From Mantamonas sphyraenae (lineage: Eukaryota > CRuMs > Mantamonadidae): a stretch of DNA of 64,000 bases. The stretch lies in NCBI GenBank assembly GCA_026936335.1, contig JAPMXV010000060.1:186001-250000 (forward strand), read 5' to 3'. Positions 1-11,600 of the stretch are shown piece by piece (position 1 is the first letter of the stretch; the number at the start of each line of letters is the position of its first letter). The notes under the pieces were generated by a model. The model was not told the origin of the DNA. It saw only the letters and a program-made list of their open reading frames with translations, and did no database searches. The position numbers were made by a program, and so were the translations under genes.

Positions 1-201
1 AATCAGGTCCATGGTGGCATCGGGCAGTTTCAAGCGCAAGTCGTGTTGCAGCAGGTCCTTCACTTCGTCCTTGCTCAGATCGCGGCCGGCAAACAAGTCC
101 CCAAGCTCAGCCAGGACCTCTTTGTCCAGACCAGACACAAACACGGCAAGGGTTCGATCCTTGGCCAACTGTTTCCACCGAGAGGACGACGATGATGACA
201 T
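1..201 (-). CDS. 5' end of an unidentified gene (partial)
   Basis: An open frame starts with ATG (complement of 199-201) and runs 67 codons off the left edge of the window. The N-terminus is MSSSSSSRWKQLAKDR, followed by an apparently helical, charged stretch containing VFVSGLDKEVLAELGDLF. Codon use resembles the neighbours and there is no stop. The gene is divergent from the NOL7-like gene, with only 66 bp between the two start codons, so the pair probably shares a promoter. I do not recognise a family; too little is present to assign a function. Confidence 0.55.
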   Translation of the reverse strand, partial: MSSSSSSRWKQLAKDRTLAVFVSGLDKEVLAELGDLFAGRDLSKDEVKDLLQHDLRLKLPDATMDLI

Positions 202-267
202 TGGTGGAAGGGGGGGGGGGGTTGGATGGGAGTGCGCTCGGGCCTGCACAGCACAAAGGTCTCTTTC

Positions 268-1216
268 ATGGTCAGCACCCGGCGACGATCATCACGCACG
301 CGCAAGCAGCAACAAGAGGCAGCTGCGTCGGCTGTGGCCAAGGTGGATGGGGAGGTGGAAGAGCAGGAAGAGGAGCAGGAGGAGACAACAACGACGACGA
401 CAACAACGACGACGAGGACGACGACGCGGACCTCGACCACGAAGCGCAAGCAGCCTCCGCAGAGACGACGGGAGCCATCCAGCGATGATTCAGACTCGGA
501 TTCAGACTCGGACGACGACGCACCCGTGGAAGAGTCGTTTGTGAGTGCCAAGCAAAAGTCAGAAGAGGCCAAGCAGGCTCAGGCCGAGGAATTGCAAAGG
601 TGGGTGCACATGTTCCGCACGCAGGGGCCATGGTCACATGACGGAGACATCTATGGCGCATAGATGGGACACACAGAGTCACTGACACATCATTCTGCCT
701 GTTTGCCATGCCCTGCATGCTTCACACAGGGTCAAGGAGGCAAAGAAGGCCAAGCAGGCCCAGGCCAAGGCTCGCGCGGCCAAGCGGGCCGAAGAGGCGG
801 CACAGAGCAAAAAGAGGAAGCGCAAGGAGCAGACGGCCGAGAAACAGCCACCAGCCACACAGTATCTGAGTGCAGACGTGCTCGAGGGTCTGGGCGAAGA
901 AGAGGCGCAAGCCGAAGAGGAGGAGGAAGAGATGTTGGAGGAGACACTGGCGCGCGAGGGCAAGCGCCAGCGTGTGTTGGCCAGTCGCAAGGACAAGACA
1001 GCAAAGCGACGCAAGGCACAGAGCCAGGGTTTCGATGTTGCTGTGCTGGGCGGGTCGTCGGAAACGGCACGCGCCATGAACTACGTCGGCGGCAAGATTG
1101 TCAACTTTAAGAAGAAGCGACTGCGGGGTACGGTCAAGCGCAAGTCGCTCAACAAGCAACTCGGCAGCCGTGTGGTGCGTGGTGGACCGGCCATCGAGTT
1201 TGTGCGCAGGAGGTAA
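268..1216 (+). CDS. NOL7-like nucleolar protein
   Basis: Two exons (268-599 and 730-1216) give a 272-residue protein. The intron starts GTGGGT and ends CACAG, splitting an Arg codon. The N-terminal half is low-complexity: poly-Thr/Arg, then acidic Ser-Asp runs. The middle is an Ala/Lys/Glu-rich helix rich in KKAKQAQ-type repeats. The last 70 residues contain FDVAVLGG, then a basic linker, then a terminal AIEFVRRR. This order resembles the conserved C-terminal (NUC129) region of NOL7, a nucleolar rRNA-processing factor, which is the basis for the call. The likely role is in nucleolar pre-rRNA maturation. The highly charged composition fits a nucleolar protein but is not diagnostic, so the family name is a moderate-confidence inference. 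Confidence 0.55.
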
Positions 1217-1292
1217 AGTGGAAATGGACGCAACTATTTTGATTCACACGAAAATATATGCATACGACAAAATACTCTGATTTCATTTTGAA

Positions 1293-1531
1293 TCAAAAAT
1301 TTTGTGGTGGCGGGGGTGGTGGCGGCGGCTGCGGTTGGCCTCCGCCGTACATGTGCTGCTGCTGCGGAGGGGGCGGAGGAGGAGGGGGTTGCGGCTGTCC
1401 ATGATTGGCCCAACCCATGGCCATGCCGTATCCGGTCATGTTGAACTGCGGCGGAGGAGGTTGGCCCCACTGCTGCTGCGGTACGCCCCATTGCGGCGGC
1501 GGCGGCGGAGGCTGTTGGAAAGACTGTTGTG

Positions 1532-1565
<34 letters not shown>

Positions 1566-2772
1566 GGGGGGTGGGGGAGGGGCAAGCTGCTGCAGGTCAT
1601 TGCCACTGCTGCTTGAGCTGCTGCTGCTGCTGCTGCTCTGCAACAACTGTTGCGCCTTTTGATCCTGCTCCACAAGCTCGAGGATGGCAGCTTCGGCGTC
1701 CTTGATCTGTGCAGTGGTGCCCTCAATCACAATCTCCCGCTGTGCGTCTGCGTTGTGGTTGACCCCTGTGCCATATTCCCGACGCACATCCACGTGTGCA
1801 CCTGTGCGTTCCTCAATCTCCCTCACAGTTGAGCCTCCACGTCCAATGACCATGGGCACCGAGATCTGAGGCACGTAGATGGTCTTTGTCATCTTGTTTG
1901 GGGTCATGAACGAGGCCATGGTGATGGCGCCGCTGACGTCGACACCGTTTGCCCCCGTTGCCGAGCGTGACCCCGAGGCGTCCCTCATGCGTGAACCCCT
2001 GCCTCCCGAGTAGGCAGAAGGGTGGGATGGGTCAATGGGTGTGGCTTTGTCGTATGTGTTGAGGATCAACGAGGTCAACGAATCCCCACCTGCTTGTTTG
2101 GCCTTGCGTTCCAAAGACACCAAGGCCATGCTATTGTTGGTGTTGTTGTTGTTGTTGTTGTTGCTCCGTTCATCCGTGAGTGCCTTGAGCACATGCTCTT
2201 TGTTAATCCCTTCCAATCCAATCCCATGTTTGCGTTCCAATTCCGTGTCAATCAGTTCCATGGCGTGTTTGATGGTGGCATCCGTGCCGGTGATGATGAT
2301 CTTCCGTTCCCCTGCCCCTGGCACCACATCCTCCTCCCGTTCAATCTTGATGGTGGCCCCACACTTGGTTTCCATGTCCCTCACCCTCTGTCCCCTCTTT
2401 CCAATAATCGATCCCACCTGGTTGTTGGGAATCTCCAGGATCTTGGTCCAAATGCCACTTCCGCCCGTTTTGGCCTTCTTCCTTGCTGTGTATGCACGTG
2501 TGTGTCCCTCTCCTCCGTGTCAGTGTCTCTGTGTACTCTGTGCCCCTTCACTCTTACCCTTCCCATGCCAACAAACGTACGTCCCCGTCCCAGTTTCATG
2601 GCAATCTGTCGCGCCTTCCGCTGAGCGCGTTGCACTGGCGTCAAAGTGCTTTCGTCCACGTCGTCGTCCTCGTCCTCGTCCTCCACCACCCCTCCCCCTT
2701 CCTCATGCTCATCCTTCTTCTCTTCTCCCTGTCTTTGTTCTTGTGTTTGTGTTCCCCCTTCCACCTGCATGG

Positions 2773-2810
<38 letters not shown>

Positions 2811-2995
2811 GCATCCACCGCCGTCGTGTTGTGCACCGCCCAGAACGAGGCAAAGCTGTCCGTTTGCTGTTCCTCCTCCTCTTGTTCACTCGGCATGCCA
2901 TCGTCATAGCCCAGGCCACGCCTGCGCTTGTTCCCCGTCAGTGAGGATTGGTCCATCTGCGATGAAAGCGCTGTCGGCGCCAGCGCAAAACCCAT
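1293..2995 (-). CDS. Two-KH-domain RNA-binding protein (FUBP/hnRNP K-like)
   Basis: Exons 2995-2581 and 2485-1293 encode 535 residues. The donor is GTACGT and the acceptor ACACAG; splicing creates a smooth reading frame into the first KH domain. KH1 (about residues 150-220) carries the GxxG loop IIGKRGQ. KH2 (about 340-420) carries VIGRGGS. Both are the loops that clamp single-stranded RNA or DNA. The N-terminus has poly-Ser, Glu/Asp-rich runs and a Lys/Arg patch. The C-terminal third is Gln/Pro-rich, with poly-Gln and repeated PPPPPP tracts, as in FUBP, KHSRP and splicing-factor KH proteins. The likely role is nuclear RNA binding in splicing or transcript stability. The exact orthologue (FUBP, PCBP/hnRNP K or SF1-like) is not resolved. 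Its start codon overlaps that of the divergent small gene. Confidence 0.8.
2774..2809. repeat. (GCT)12 trinucleotide repeat, coding
   Basis: Twelve perfect GCT units on the plus strand read as twelve AGC serine codons in the first exon of the KH-domain gene. It is a pure triplet tract and therefore likely to vary in length. A separate CAG/CTG tract near 1531-1562 encodes the poly-Gln run of the same protein. Confidence 0.9.
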
Positions 2996-3479
2996 GGTCG
3001 GTTCTCCCCGCAAGCACCCGCGCCACCCATTTCACGCCGCTCTCCCTTCACTCACACTCACACACACATCCTCATCCACAGAACAACTACGAGCTCAACA
3101 CCATCCGTTACACCACCCTGTTGGTTGCTGCCCTCGGCATTGCCGTCGGCTACATGCTCGACAACACCGCTGTGGCGCAGGGTCAGTTGGGTCGCATTTC
3201 CTCTGCCTGCCCTCCACCACACACACACACACATACACACATCACCCTCCTTTGTGCACACGCCTTCCTCTCCATGAGTGTGGCACCCTATATGTGACCC
3301 TTGTGTGCCTTTATGTCGTCCTCATGAGTCACCAGGGCGTCTCCTTTTCCCAACCCCTGCGTCATCCACGTGTCCCCTCCGTTACCCCCTCCCCCCCCCC
3401 CGCTCACCCACCCTTCCATTCTCCATCCACAACAGAGGTTGCTGGCACTCTGAATGCCGCCTTCCTGCCGGGCTTCTGA
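2994..3479 (+). CDS. Very small single-pass membrane protein, unidentified
   Basis: A coding exon at 3082-3181 reads NNYELNTIRYTTLLVAALG followed by a hydrophobic stretch and YMLDN. It is spliced (GTCAGT to CAACAG) to 3436-3479, which ends FLPGF and a stop. The most economical start is the ATG at 2994-2996 as a one-codon exon before an intron ending CACAG, giving about 48 residues. An in-frame ATG at 2962 without that intron is the alternative. There is one predicted membrane span. The size suggests a small organelle or ER membrane subunit, but I do not recognise the family. The gene diverges from the KH gene with overlapping start codons. Confidence 0.5.
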   Translation: MVGSPRKHPRHPFHAALPSLTLTHTSSSTEQLRAQHHPLHHPVGCCPRHCRRLHARQHRCGAGSVGSHFLCLPSTTHTHTYTHHPPLCTRLPLHECGTLYVTLVCLYVVLMSHQGVSFSQPLRHPRVPSVTPSPPPAHPPFHSPSTTEVAGTLNAAFLPGF

Positions 3480-3537
3480 TGTGATGTGTCCCTCAATTCA
3501 CCAAATGAAGACCCAATGGGGCTTTCGTTCCTTCCTT

Positions 3538-5674
3538 TCATTTGCCTGCCCCCCCTCCCCGCTTGGCTTCGTCACGCTTGTGCTGGTGCCTTCCCACTCG
3601 GTCAAACACGTCCTGTCCCAACAGTCGCGAGGCCTTGGGATGGCCATACTCTGGTTTGAGACTCCACTCCTTGCGCAGCAGGTGTTTGACGGCGTCGTCC
3701 CTGTGAGCTCGTCCAAACACCAGTCGCTCGTTGCTTTCCATCAGCGACTCGTGTAGCATGGACAACACCGACTCATCCTCATCGTCATTCCCACCATCAT
3801 CACCGTCATCATCGCCCTCATCGGTATCATCATCAGTTGCACCAGGATCCCCACTCCTCTTGGTCCCACCCCTTCCCTTTCCCTTGCCACCACCACCACC
3901 CCCACCACCACCACCCCCACCCCCTCCATGGATCTCACCCAGACTGTACATCATCATGAGTGTCTTGGCTTGCATGTTGGACGGGTCTGCACGCAACACC
4001 AACAGCAAATCCTTGCCAGCCTCGTCGTACTTCTGCTGGGCCAGCAACGCCTTGGCACGATTGATGCGATACAAGGGCACGTCTGCACAGTAATCCACTG
4101 CCCTTCCATACTCGTATTGTGCCTGGACAAACAGTCCCCGTCCAAACACGTCGTTGCCAAACATGTTGTGCACCGTCCCCAGCCTGGCCTTCACCGTTTC
4201 ATCCCCACCCTCCAACTCCTCCGCCGTGTGGTAATCTGCCATGGCCAACAACACCTGCTGTTGATACATGTAACAATCCCCACGGTTCAGGTAGAATGCC
4301 GCCACCTGCGGCTGTGCCCGGATCGCCTTGTTGATGAACGTCACCGCCCCGCCGTAATCCCCATCCACCCACGCCTGCAAAGCAAGGTCATTCAGAGACT
4401 GCGCCATTTGAAACTGTAGACGTGCCATGTAGTCGTTGTACGTCTGTTTCAACATCGCATCCGCCTCCTCTGCATCCATCAGCGACAACGACAGCACCCC
4501 GTGTTCGCTCCATCCACTCACCAGTGTTCCCTCCTCCCCCCCATCCTCCTGCACCCCCTCCCCGTCCCCGTCCCCGTCCCCTTGCCCATGTTCCCCATCT
4601 GCACCACCCTTCTCCTGTGTGTTTCCATGCCATTGTCGTTCCACCATGCCCAACGCATGCTGGAACTCCGTAATAGCCTCCGTCACCTGTCCGCTTTGCC
4701 GCAACAGCGTCCCACGTCGAATGTACAAATCCACGTCCAGCTGGTTGATGTCGATGGCATCACTGAGTGTCTGGATGGCCTCCTTGAACTTGCCCAACAG
4801 CGCCAACTGCGTCGCCTTGTCCTTGAACGCCTCGCTGTTCCTCTTCATCCGTTCCAGCAGCACCTGCGCCTCCTCATTCGTCCGATCCATCTTCATGGCC
4901 CGTTCGATGTCCGAATAGGCAGAGCGTAGCTTGCCCATGTCAATGAGCAGTCGTGCACGTATCAACACATACCGGATGTGTGCGTGTTGCTGCAGACACG
5001 ACTCCAACGCCACACAGCTTTCCTCCAGCCTCCCCAGCCCAGCATACGCCAGTGCAAGCCCAAACACATAGTCCACGTTGCTCGTATCCAACTCCAATGC
5101 ATCCTCAAAGTATTGCAACGCACTGTCATACTGCTCCTCGTGCAGTTGCGTTTGTCCTGCGTTGTGTGTGCGTTGCCAGCGCAAATCCCCACCCCCCCAA
5201 TAAACCACTGGTCAGCCAATCATCATCATCCACACGCCCCCGCCCCGCCTCCAACCATCCCCCAGTGCTATAGCCCCGTGTTTCACACATTTCCAACTCA
5301 CCCATCATGTACAGCAACTGTCCCAGACGCTGCGAAAGCTCGGCAACCGTTGGTTCGTCGTCGTCCCCGTCTGCCTTGCCCTGAGACTTGCCATGGTGGC
5401 CATGAGCCCCGTCCTGCCCAACTGACGCTCTCCTCCTCTCCATGCGCTCCTTGCTCACCAACAGTGCTTTGCGGTAGTTGGCCACTGCACTCTTGACGTC
5501 ATACACACGCAGATACGTCTCGCCACGGTTCATGTAAAACACCACGTCCTCCGGATCCAGAAAGATGGCCTTTGAGAACAACTTCAATGCCTCCCCCAGC
5601 TTCCCGTCTTCCAAACATGCCACTGCCTCTTCATTTGCCCTTGCAGCTGCATGCACCGCCTCCCGCGATGCCAT
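3538..5674 (-). CDS. TPR protein, TTC16-like
   Basis: Exons 5674-5302 and 5156-3538 give 663 residues; donor GTGAGT, acceptor CGCAG, joined within a Gly codon. TPR helices run through most of the protein. Recognisable units include KAIFLDPEDVVFYMNRGETY, YFEDALELDTSNVDYVFGLA, DAIDINQLDVDLYIRRGTLL and INKAIRAQPQVAAFYLNRGD, with the typical spacing of small, large aromatic and Pro positions. A poly-Gly run and an acidic Asp-rich segment precede a basic C-terminal tail. The arrangement recalls metazoan TTC16, a poorly characterised TPR protein. An upstream in-frame ATG at 5755 would add 27 residues but leaves only 8 bp to the next gene, so 5674 is preferred. The role is probably a protein-interaction scaffold. 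Confidence 0.7.
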
Positions 5675-5763
5675 TCTTCTTGTGTGCACGTGCGCCTCTC
5701 CCTCTCTCTCTGGCCTTGGCCAACCAGGCGCATGCACCCCATCCTGTGACCTCATCCTTCATT

Positions 5764-8623
5764 TCACCTCCTTCGCAGTCCGGTGTTCCCATTCGGCGAT
5801 CCCTCTTCGTTGCTGCTGCCAGTCGATGTGCTTGTTGCTGTGACACCACCCCCTCCTCCTGCACGCAATGCTGCCAGAATCTGGTTCTCCATGGCGCCAA
5901 TGCGTGCCTCCATGCGTTTGGTCAACTTCTCCTCCAGCTTGTTCAGTCGCCTCGTTTGCTCCCGCTGTTGTTGCAACAACAGTGAGTCGTCGTCATCCTC
6001 CTCGTCATACCCCAACACCCCTCCATGGCTCTCCTCCAACCAATTCGCATAGTCCAGCGACGAGTCGAGTCGCGTCCGATCGCCCCCACCCCGGCTCTGA
6101 CTCTGGAAACGCAAGCTCTTTGCCAGTCGCTTGGCCATGCTGGGTTTCTCCTCAGGCAACGATGACGACGAGGAAGACGGTGCCGCAAACGACATCGACG
6201 GCGGACGGTTGCCACCCACACGTCCAGGCACAACCATGGGACGACTGCTGCCAGACTCCACATCGCCCACACCGTTGCCTCCCTCCGAAGACTCGCTGCC
6301 CTCCACCAGTGTGGGAGGCACATAGGACGACGTGTTGCCTCCTTGTTGCTCTCCCTGCTGCTGCTGCTGCTGTTGGTTGGCGAGCAGGGATGCGTCATCG
6401 TCGTCATCCGACAGTTCGTGGTCGCTCTCGTGGGACGATGCCTCACTGCTGAGTTCATCGCCAGAGTCTTCACCCGCCATGCCGTGGTGCTCTTCATCGC
6501 CGCTGTTGTTGTTGCCAGTCCCGGCCTGACGCATGCTGCGGCTCATCATCAGTTGACGGCGACGCTCCTCCCGTTGCTTCATCTTTTGCTCCCTGCGCAC
6601 CCGTTTCACCGTATAGAACGCATCCTCCACGATGATGATGAAAATGTTCAGCACACAGTAGATGAACAGACAGATGAACGTGTACATGTAAAAGTGCGCC
6701 GCAAAGTTGATCACCGGGTCCGCGGCTTGGATCGATTCAAAGGACTCCAGAATCACGTCGCCGTTGAGGATGGAAAACAGGGTGCGGCATGCGTTGTTGA
6801 ACGTGCTGAACCGATCCGAGTACGATCCAAACACAATCATGCCAAACAGGGCGTATCCGATATACAGTGGGCCCGTGCCCGCCACAAAACGCAACACAGA
6901 GGGCACTGCGCGTCGCAGTGTGTTCACCAGCAGGTAATACTTGGGAAAGTACTCAAAGTACTGGATGGCACGGATCCATGTCAGGAACGACGACAGACCA
7001 ATCAGGATCTTTGTGATGCCCTGTTCGTCGAAGCTGTATGTCAGGAACGCCAGGTCGTACACGCTGGCAATGATGTTGAACAGGTTCTGGAAAAAGGTGA
7101 GGAACAGCCACAGGTTGAACATACGCATGCGGTCGCGCAGCGGCAGGTTCTTCGTGCTGTCGTACCGCTTCTCGTGGGACAGCAAATCCTGATTGGTCAA
7201 CAGAGCAATGGCACGCACACGAGCCTGCTCCGACGACCGTTGGAATGCCTTGTACGAACGGTAGATACCACGCACAGTGAGCACCAAGGAGACGGTGGCC
7301 AGACCCAGGATCGACAGCACAATCCATGGGTACGACGACACGCTCAACAGGTAGTCCATGCGTGACCCTTCTCCCTTGCACGTCTCTGGATGCAGCCTCA
7401 GTCGCTGCAGAATGCGTCCTCCGCGCACCTGAAAGTCGTACGTGATCTTCAACTTCCAGTGCCAGCACCGCACTGTGTGATGATGGTGGTGGTGATGATG
7501 GTGGTGACATTGGGACACGTGCGCGTGTGTCAGTCATACCTCCCTCTCTCGTGATTCCATGTGTGTATCTCTCCACCCGCTTACCTGGGTTCGACAGGAT
7601 GTCAAACGTGCTGAACTGGAACGACAGCTCAAAGTACTTGAGCTTCTGAAAGAAGTCGTCGATGTTGTCCTGGTTGATCGCGTCCAGAGGGCCCAGCGAA
7701 TCCGCTTCTGTCAGCGTGTACGTGTCTGTGTTGTGGTTCCCCGACCGCGTGTACGCACAAAGGCAACGCGTGAGCGCCCTCCTCGTCCGCGTTGCACACG
7801 CACACAAGATCCCCACCCCCCCCCTCCCTCTGGGACCCTTGTACACTCGTCCCACCGCCTATTCTCCACCCTCTCATGCATCACCACACACACATGCACT
7901 GTCTGCCACATTTGCGTCATGTGCATCGTCCACACAAACACACCCTCTCGCTTTGCCTTTGGCTCATCAAAAAAAGAGGGCTGAGACGGCACCCGGGACG
8001 AACAAACAAGGCCACGTACCGACCACAGTGGTGCGCTTCTCATGGTGCAGATTGGCCACACGGTCGACGTCGATGTCTGTAAAGCGAGTGACGTTGAGTT
8101 TGACTGGCACCACGGTGTTGTTGGACTGTGTGGGTAGCTTGATGTAGTCCACGCTGTGCTTGTTGAAATTGTAGTACCGTTGCACCGTCGTGTTGAGCGA
8201 ATCCTTCACGTCGTGGTACTCGTAGATGAAGCGTTCAAACCACCCGTCCTTGCGCTCAGAGTCCGGCAGGAAGGCATTGGACCACGATTGAATGCAGGCC
8301 GAGGTGTACCGCGAGTCTCCTTGGTAGATGGCATCCGCCTGAAGGGTGACAAGCACCAGAATGGACAGGTGCAGCAGGATCTTCCAAGGGATTCGACCGT
8401 GTCGCACCAGCTTCTGGTAGGGGTTGAGCAGCACCCGTTCCTCCAGAGGGATGGGTTCCATGGCATGGCTCACAAACGCCAGGAAGCCACTGCCTTGCCC
8501 GGAGCTCCTGCGTGCCCCACTGCTTGCCTGGCCTTTGTCCTGAAGACGGCTGTACCGAGGACGCTCATCCACTTCTGGGGAATCCTGGAACTGCACAGAC
8601 ATTGTTTGCAGCGGGATTTCCAT
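5764..8623 (-). CDS. Mucolipin (TRPML)-type cation channel
   Basis: Three exons (8623-8020, 7725-7585, 7472-5764) encode 817 residues; donors GTACGT and GTAAGC, acceptors ACACAG. Order: cytosolic N-terminus; TM1 (ILLHLSILVLVTL); a large lumenal loop with Cys residues and N-glycosylation sites; the strand FELSFQFSTFDI paired with WHWKLKITYDF; then TM2-TM6. The pore region reads ACRTLFSILNGDVI, matching the mucolipin pore helix and filter. The long C-terminal tail is basic, then acidic/Ser-rich with poly-Gln, ending in a short coiled coil (KLEEKLTKRMEARI). Mucolipins release calcium and iron from endolysosomes. The second Asp of the usual NGDD filter is Val here. The loop topology supports TRPML over polycystin. 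Confidence 0.85.
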
Positions 8624-8656
8624 TCAGTTGCTCTCATGCGCGCCCCACAACACCCT

Positions 8657-11600
8657 TCACTCTCCAAACGCATGCTTCACCGCCTCCACAACCTCCCAGT
8701 ACGACTTCTTCTTCAATTGGAGCCCCACACCTTCACCAAGGTCCAACGCACGCAGCGAGGTGCCCTTGGGCAGTGCGTCGATAAACGCCAGCTGGTGAGT
8801 CTTCATCGGTCCATCTGTGGGTGCCCTGTACTCTCCCCCTCCCAGCGTGTAGTCATCGTTCAGGATTTGGGGACTCACGTGAGCACGCAGCATGTCCTGC
8901 AGTCCCTGCAGCAGATGGTATGCCTTGCTGTTGTCGTGTTTGCTCTCGCCTTCTTCTTCATCATCGTGCGATTGTCGTATCAGCAGTTGGGTGCTGTACA
9001 CACGCACCAGCACCGCCTCCACCAACTCCTCGTACGGAATGTCCACAAACTGGTCCACAAAGTATCTCAGCCACACCGTGCCCGTTTGCAACTCCCAGTC
9101 GCCCACTCCGTACGTTGCCCTGGCCGCCGGTCCCAACACCCGCACCCGCTCTCGCATCACCGCATGCACAAAGCACAGTCCAAACAGCAGTTTCTTCAGG
9201 ATGCGTGGCTTCTTGGTATTGCTTACCAGCGACTTGCCCTCCCAATCCACAAACCGCCTTCCGTACATGCTGCGCAGCAATGTGGTGATGCCCCTTTGCT
9301 GCTGCAACACCACCTGCACGCAGTGTCGCACCATCGAGGTGGGCACTCCTCCATCAAGCTCTCTGTCCATCTGCAACCCAGTCTCTGCCTCGTCATGGCC
9401 CACGACCAGGAACGCACGGAATGACGTTGCCACAGGCCATGTGCCCATCCCACCTGCACCTGTCACACGTCCCAACATACCCACACGTCCACTTTGCATG
9501 CGACCCACCTCGGACCAACTCATGCCCCATCCCAACCCCTTGGCCAACACCTCCCACCATTGTCTGTCTGCCAACTCCACGTCACTCAGTACCAACCATC
9601 GACCCTGTTCTGCCACCTCACGTACCAATCCCACACGTTCGTCCGTCACACCTCCGGCCAACGACATCCAATGCACACCATCCTCCGGATCCAAGCCGTC
9701 CATCCCACCCACACCGTCTCCTGTTCCCCCCAGCCTCAGCGACGTGTCTGCCACTCCCGTTTGCATCGCATCCATCACACGTCCATACGCATCCTCGTGT
9801 TCGCCCACCTGCACAAGCAGCACAGGGCGTGTTGGTGTGCTCAGATGCACCGCACTTCGCATCGACGCACGAAACATGTCCACGTCGTGGAGTAGCGGCA
9901 CATGGAGTGCTTGTTCCACGTACGTTGCCACACCTTGGGCCATTCCATGCGGGGCAAGCACTGCCACAAGCAACACCCGTGCAAATGTGCTGCACCGGAA
10001 CGTCCACCCCTGCGGCATCGGTGACGTCCACGCGTCCTCTCGCTCGCTCCACGCTTGCCACGCGTCCGTGTCACTTGCCACATCCTGCTTGATGCCCGAC
10101 AGTCCCACGCCAAGCTCGTCCAACATCACCAGCGTGTGCCACGCTTCAAAGCGAGGCCATTGCACACCGCCGCCTGCTGGTGCTGCTGCCGCCCCCACCC
10201 ACTGTTCCTGCACGTCATCCTCATCCATCTCGATGTCTTCCAGATGTCCAGCCAGTGCCATCCATTCGGTCTGGTTCAGCGTCCCGGCATCCATGTCCAC
10301 ATTCACAGCACACAGGAGGGCAAAGAAGCGTCGGTGGCGTTCCTGCAGACCCGATGCCACGTGTTCCCACACAATGCGTGTGAACAGCGCCAGTCGTTCC
10401 TCACGCTCCATCTTGGCCGTGCTCATCACACCCTTGACAAACAGCTCCAGCGTCCAGTCCATGCCAAACACATAGCCTCTGTGCACCTGCTCCATCATCT
10501 GCATGGCTCCGTACACCATGGCCATCCGGTGTGCCAACACGTGCACCTCCTCGTCCAACGATTCCTGACTCGCGCGCAATTCCAACCGCAGCGTCGCCTC
10601 GCGCTCACGCGCCTTGCGACCCAACCGCCCCAACCGTTGCACCTTGCGCACCTGTTCGTCATCGCCCACAATGTCCATGGCCACCTGTTCAAACAGGTCC
10701 ACCATCTGTGTGCGGCTGCGTCGCGCTTCCTCCTGTGCCGCCAACACGCTCGCCCACACACCCCGTTCGCGGCTGCCGTAGCCCTTTTCCATTGACACAC
10801 ACGCCGCACGCACAAACAGCTCTTCTGCCACGGCCTCGTTCAGGCCAAAGTGCACCACGTTCAGCCACTGTTGCATCTGTGTGTCCAACCCCGCACCTCC
10901 GTCCTGACAACTCAGGAACAGTTGGAACGACGCGTTGAAGTGCACCACGCGCGTGCCCACGTGCACCACACGTGCTCCCTTATGCAGAAACACCTCCTTG
11001 CGCACCAACGCATGCAACTCCACAGGGATGTCCGATGGCACGTTCTCAAGCACCACCGTCCGTCCCTCCTCCACACACTGCCCCAGCACATCCAGCCAAT
11101 GCTCCTCGGAAGCCGTCTCGCTTCCTCCCCCTCCTCCTCCTCCTCCTCCTCCTCCTCCTCCTCTATCCCCCGTGTCTTCCTTCACCTCGCTTGGTCCGCC
11201 ACTCTCTGGGTCCCTGGCATCCATCGCATCCTCGTCCTCACTCCGCTCGTCGGAATCATCGTTGCCACCCGTGTGCATCTTGTCGTCACAACGGAGCACC
11301 ACTGCATGTTCACCCTTGGCCCCCAACAGGGACAGGAACGCCACCGTGGCACACTCATGCGGGTCCAGGGCAAACACCCATTCTTTGTCGTCCCGCTCAC
11401 ACAACAGCAGGTTGTCCACACCCACCGCGTGCTCCATCCACGCACGAAATCCACTGGCCTTCCAACGGTGCATACGATCTGCATCGCCCACAAGTTCCGC
11501 CATCGCCCCGGGCGAGGCAATGTCTGACCACACCTCCAGATCGTGGTCTTCCACAAGGCCCACCCACTGTTGCACCATGCCCTCACGTGCATCCTGATGC

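Noticed and set aside
6343-7365. 340-codon plus-strand open frame inside the mucolipin gene
   Set aside because: Antisense of TM and tail codons; no independent start context or domain.
8892-10475. 527-codon plus-strand open frame inside the dynein-like gene
   Set aside because: Ser/Pro/Thr/Cys-rich shadow of biased codons on the other strand; the dynein frame is continuous over the same bases.
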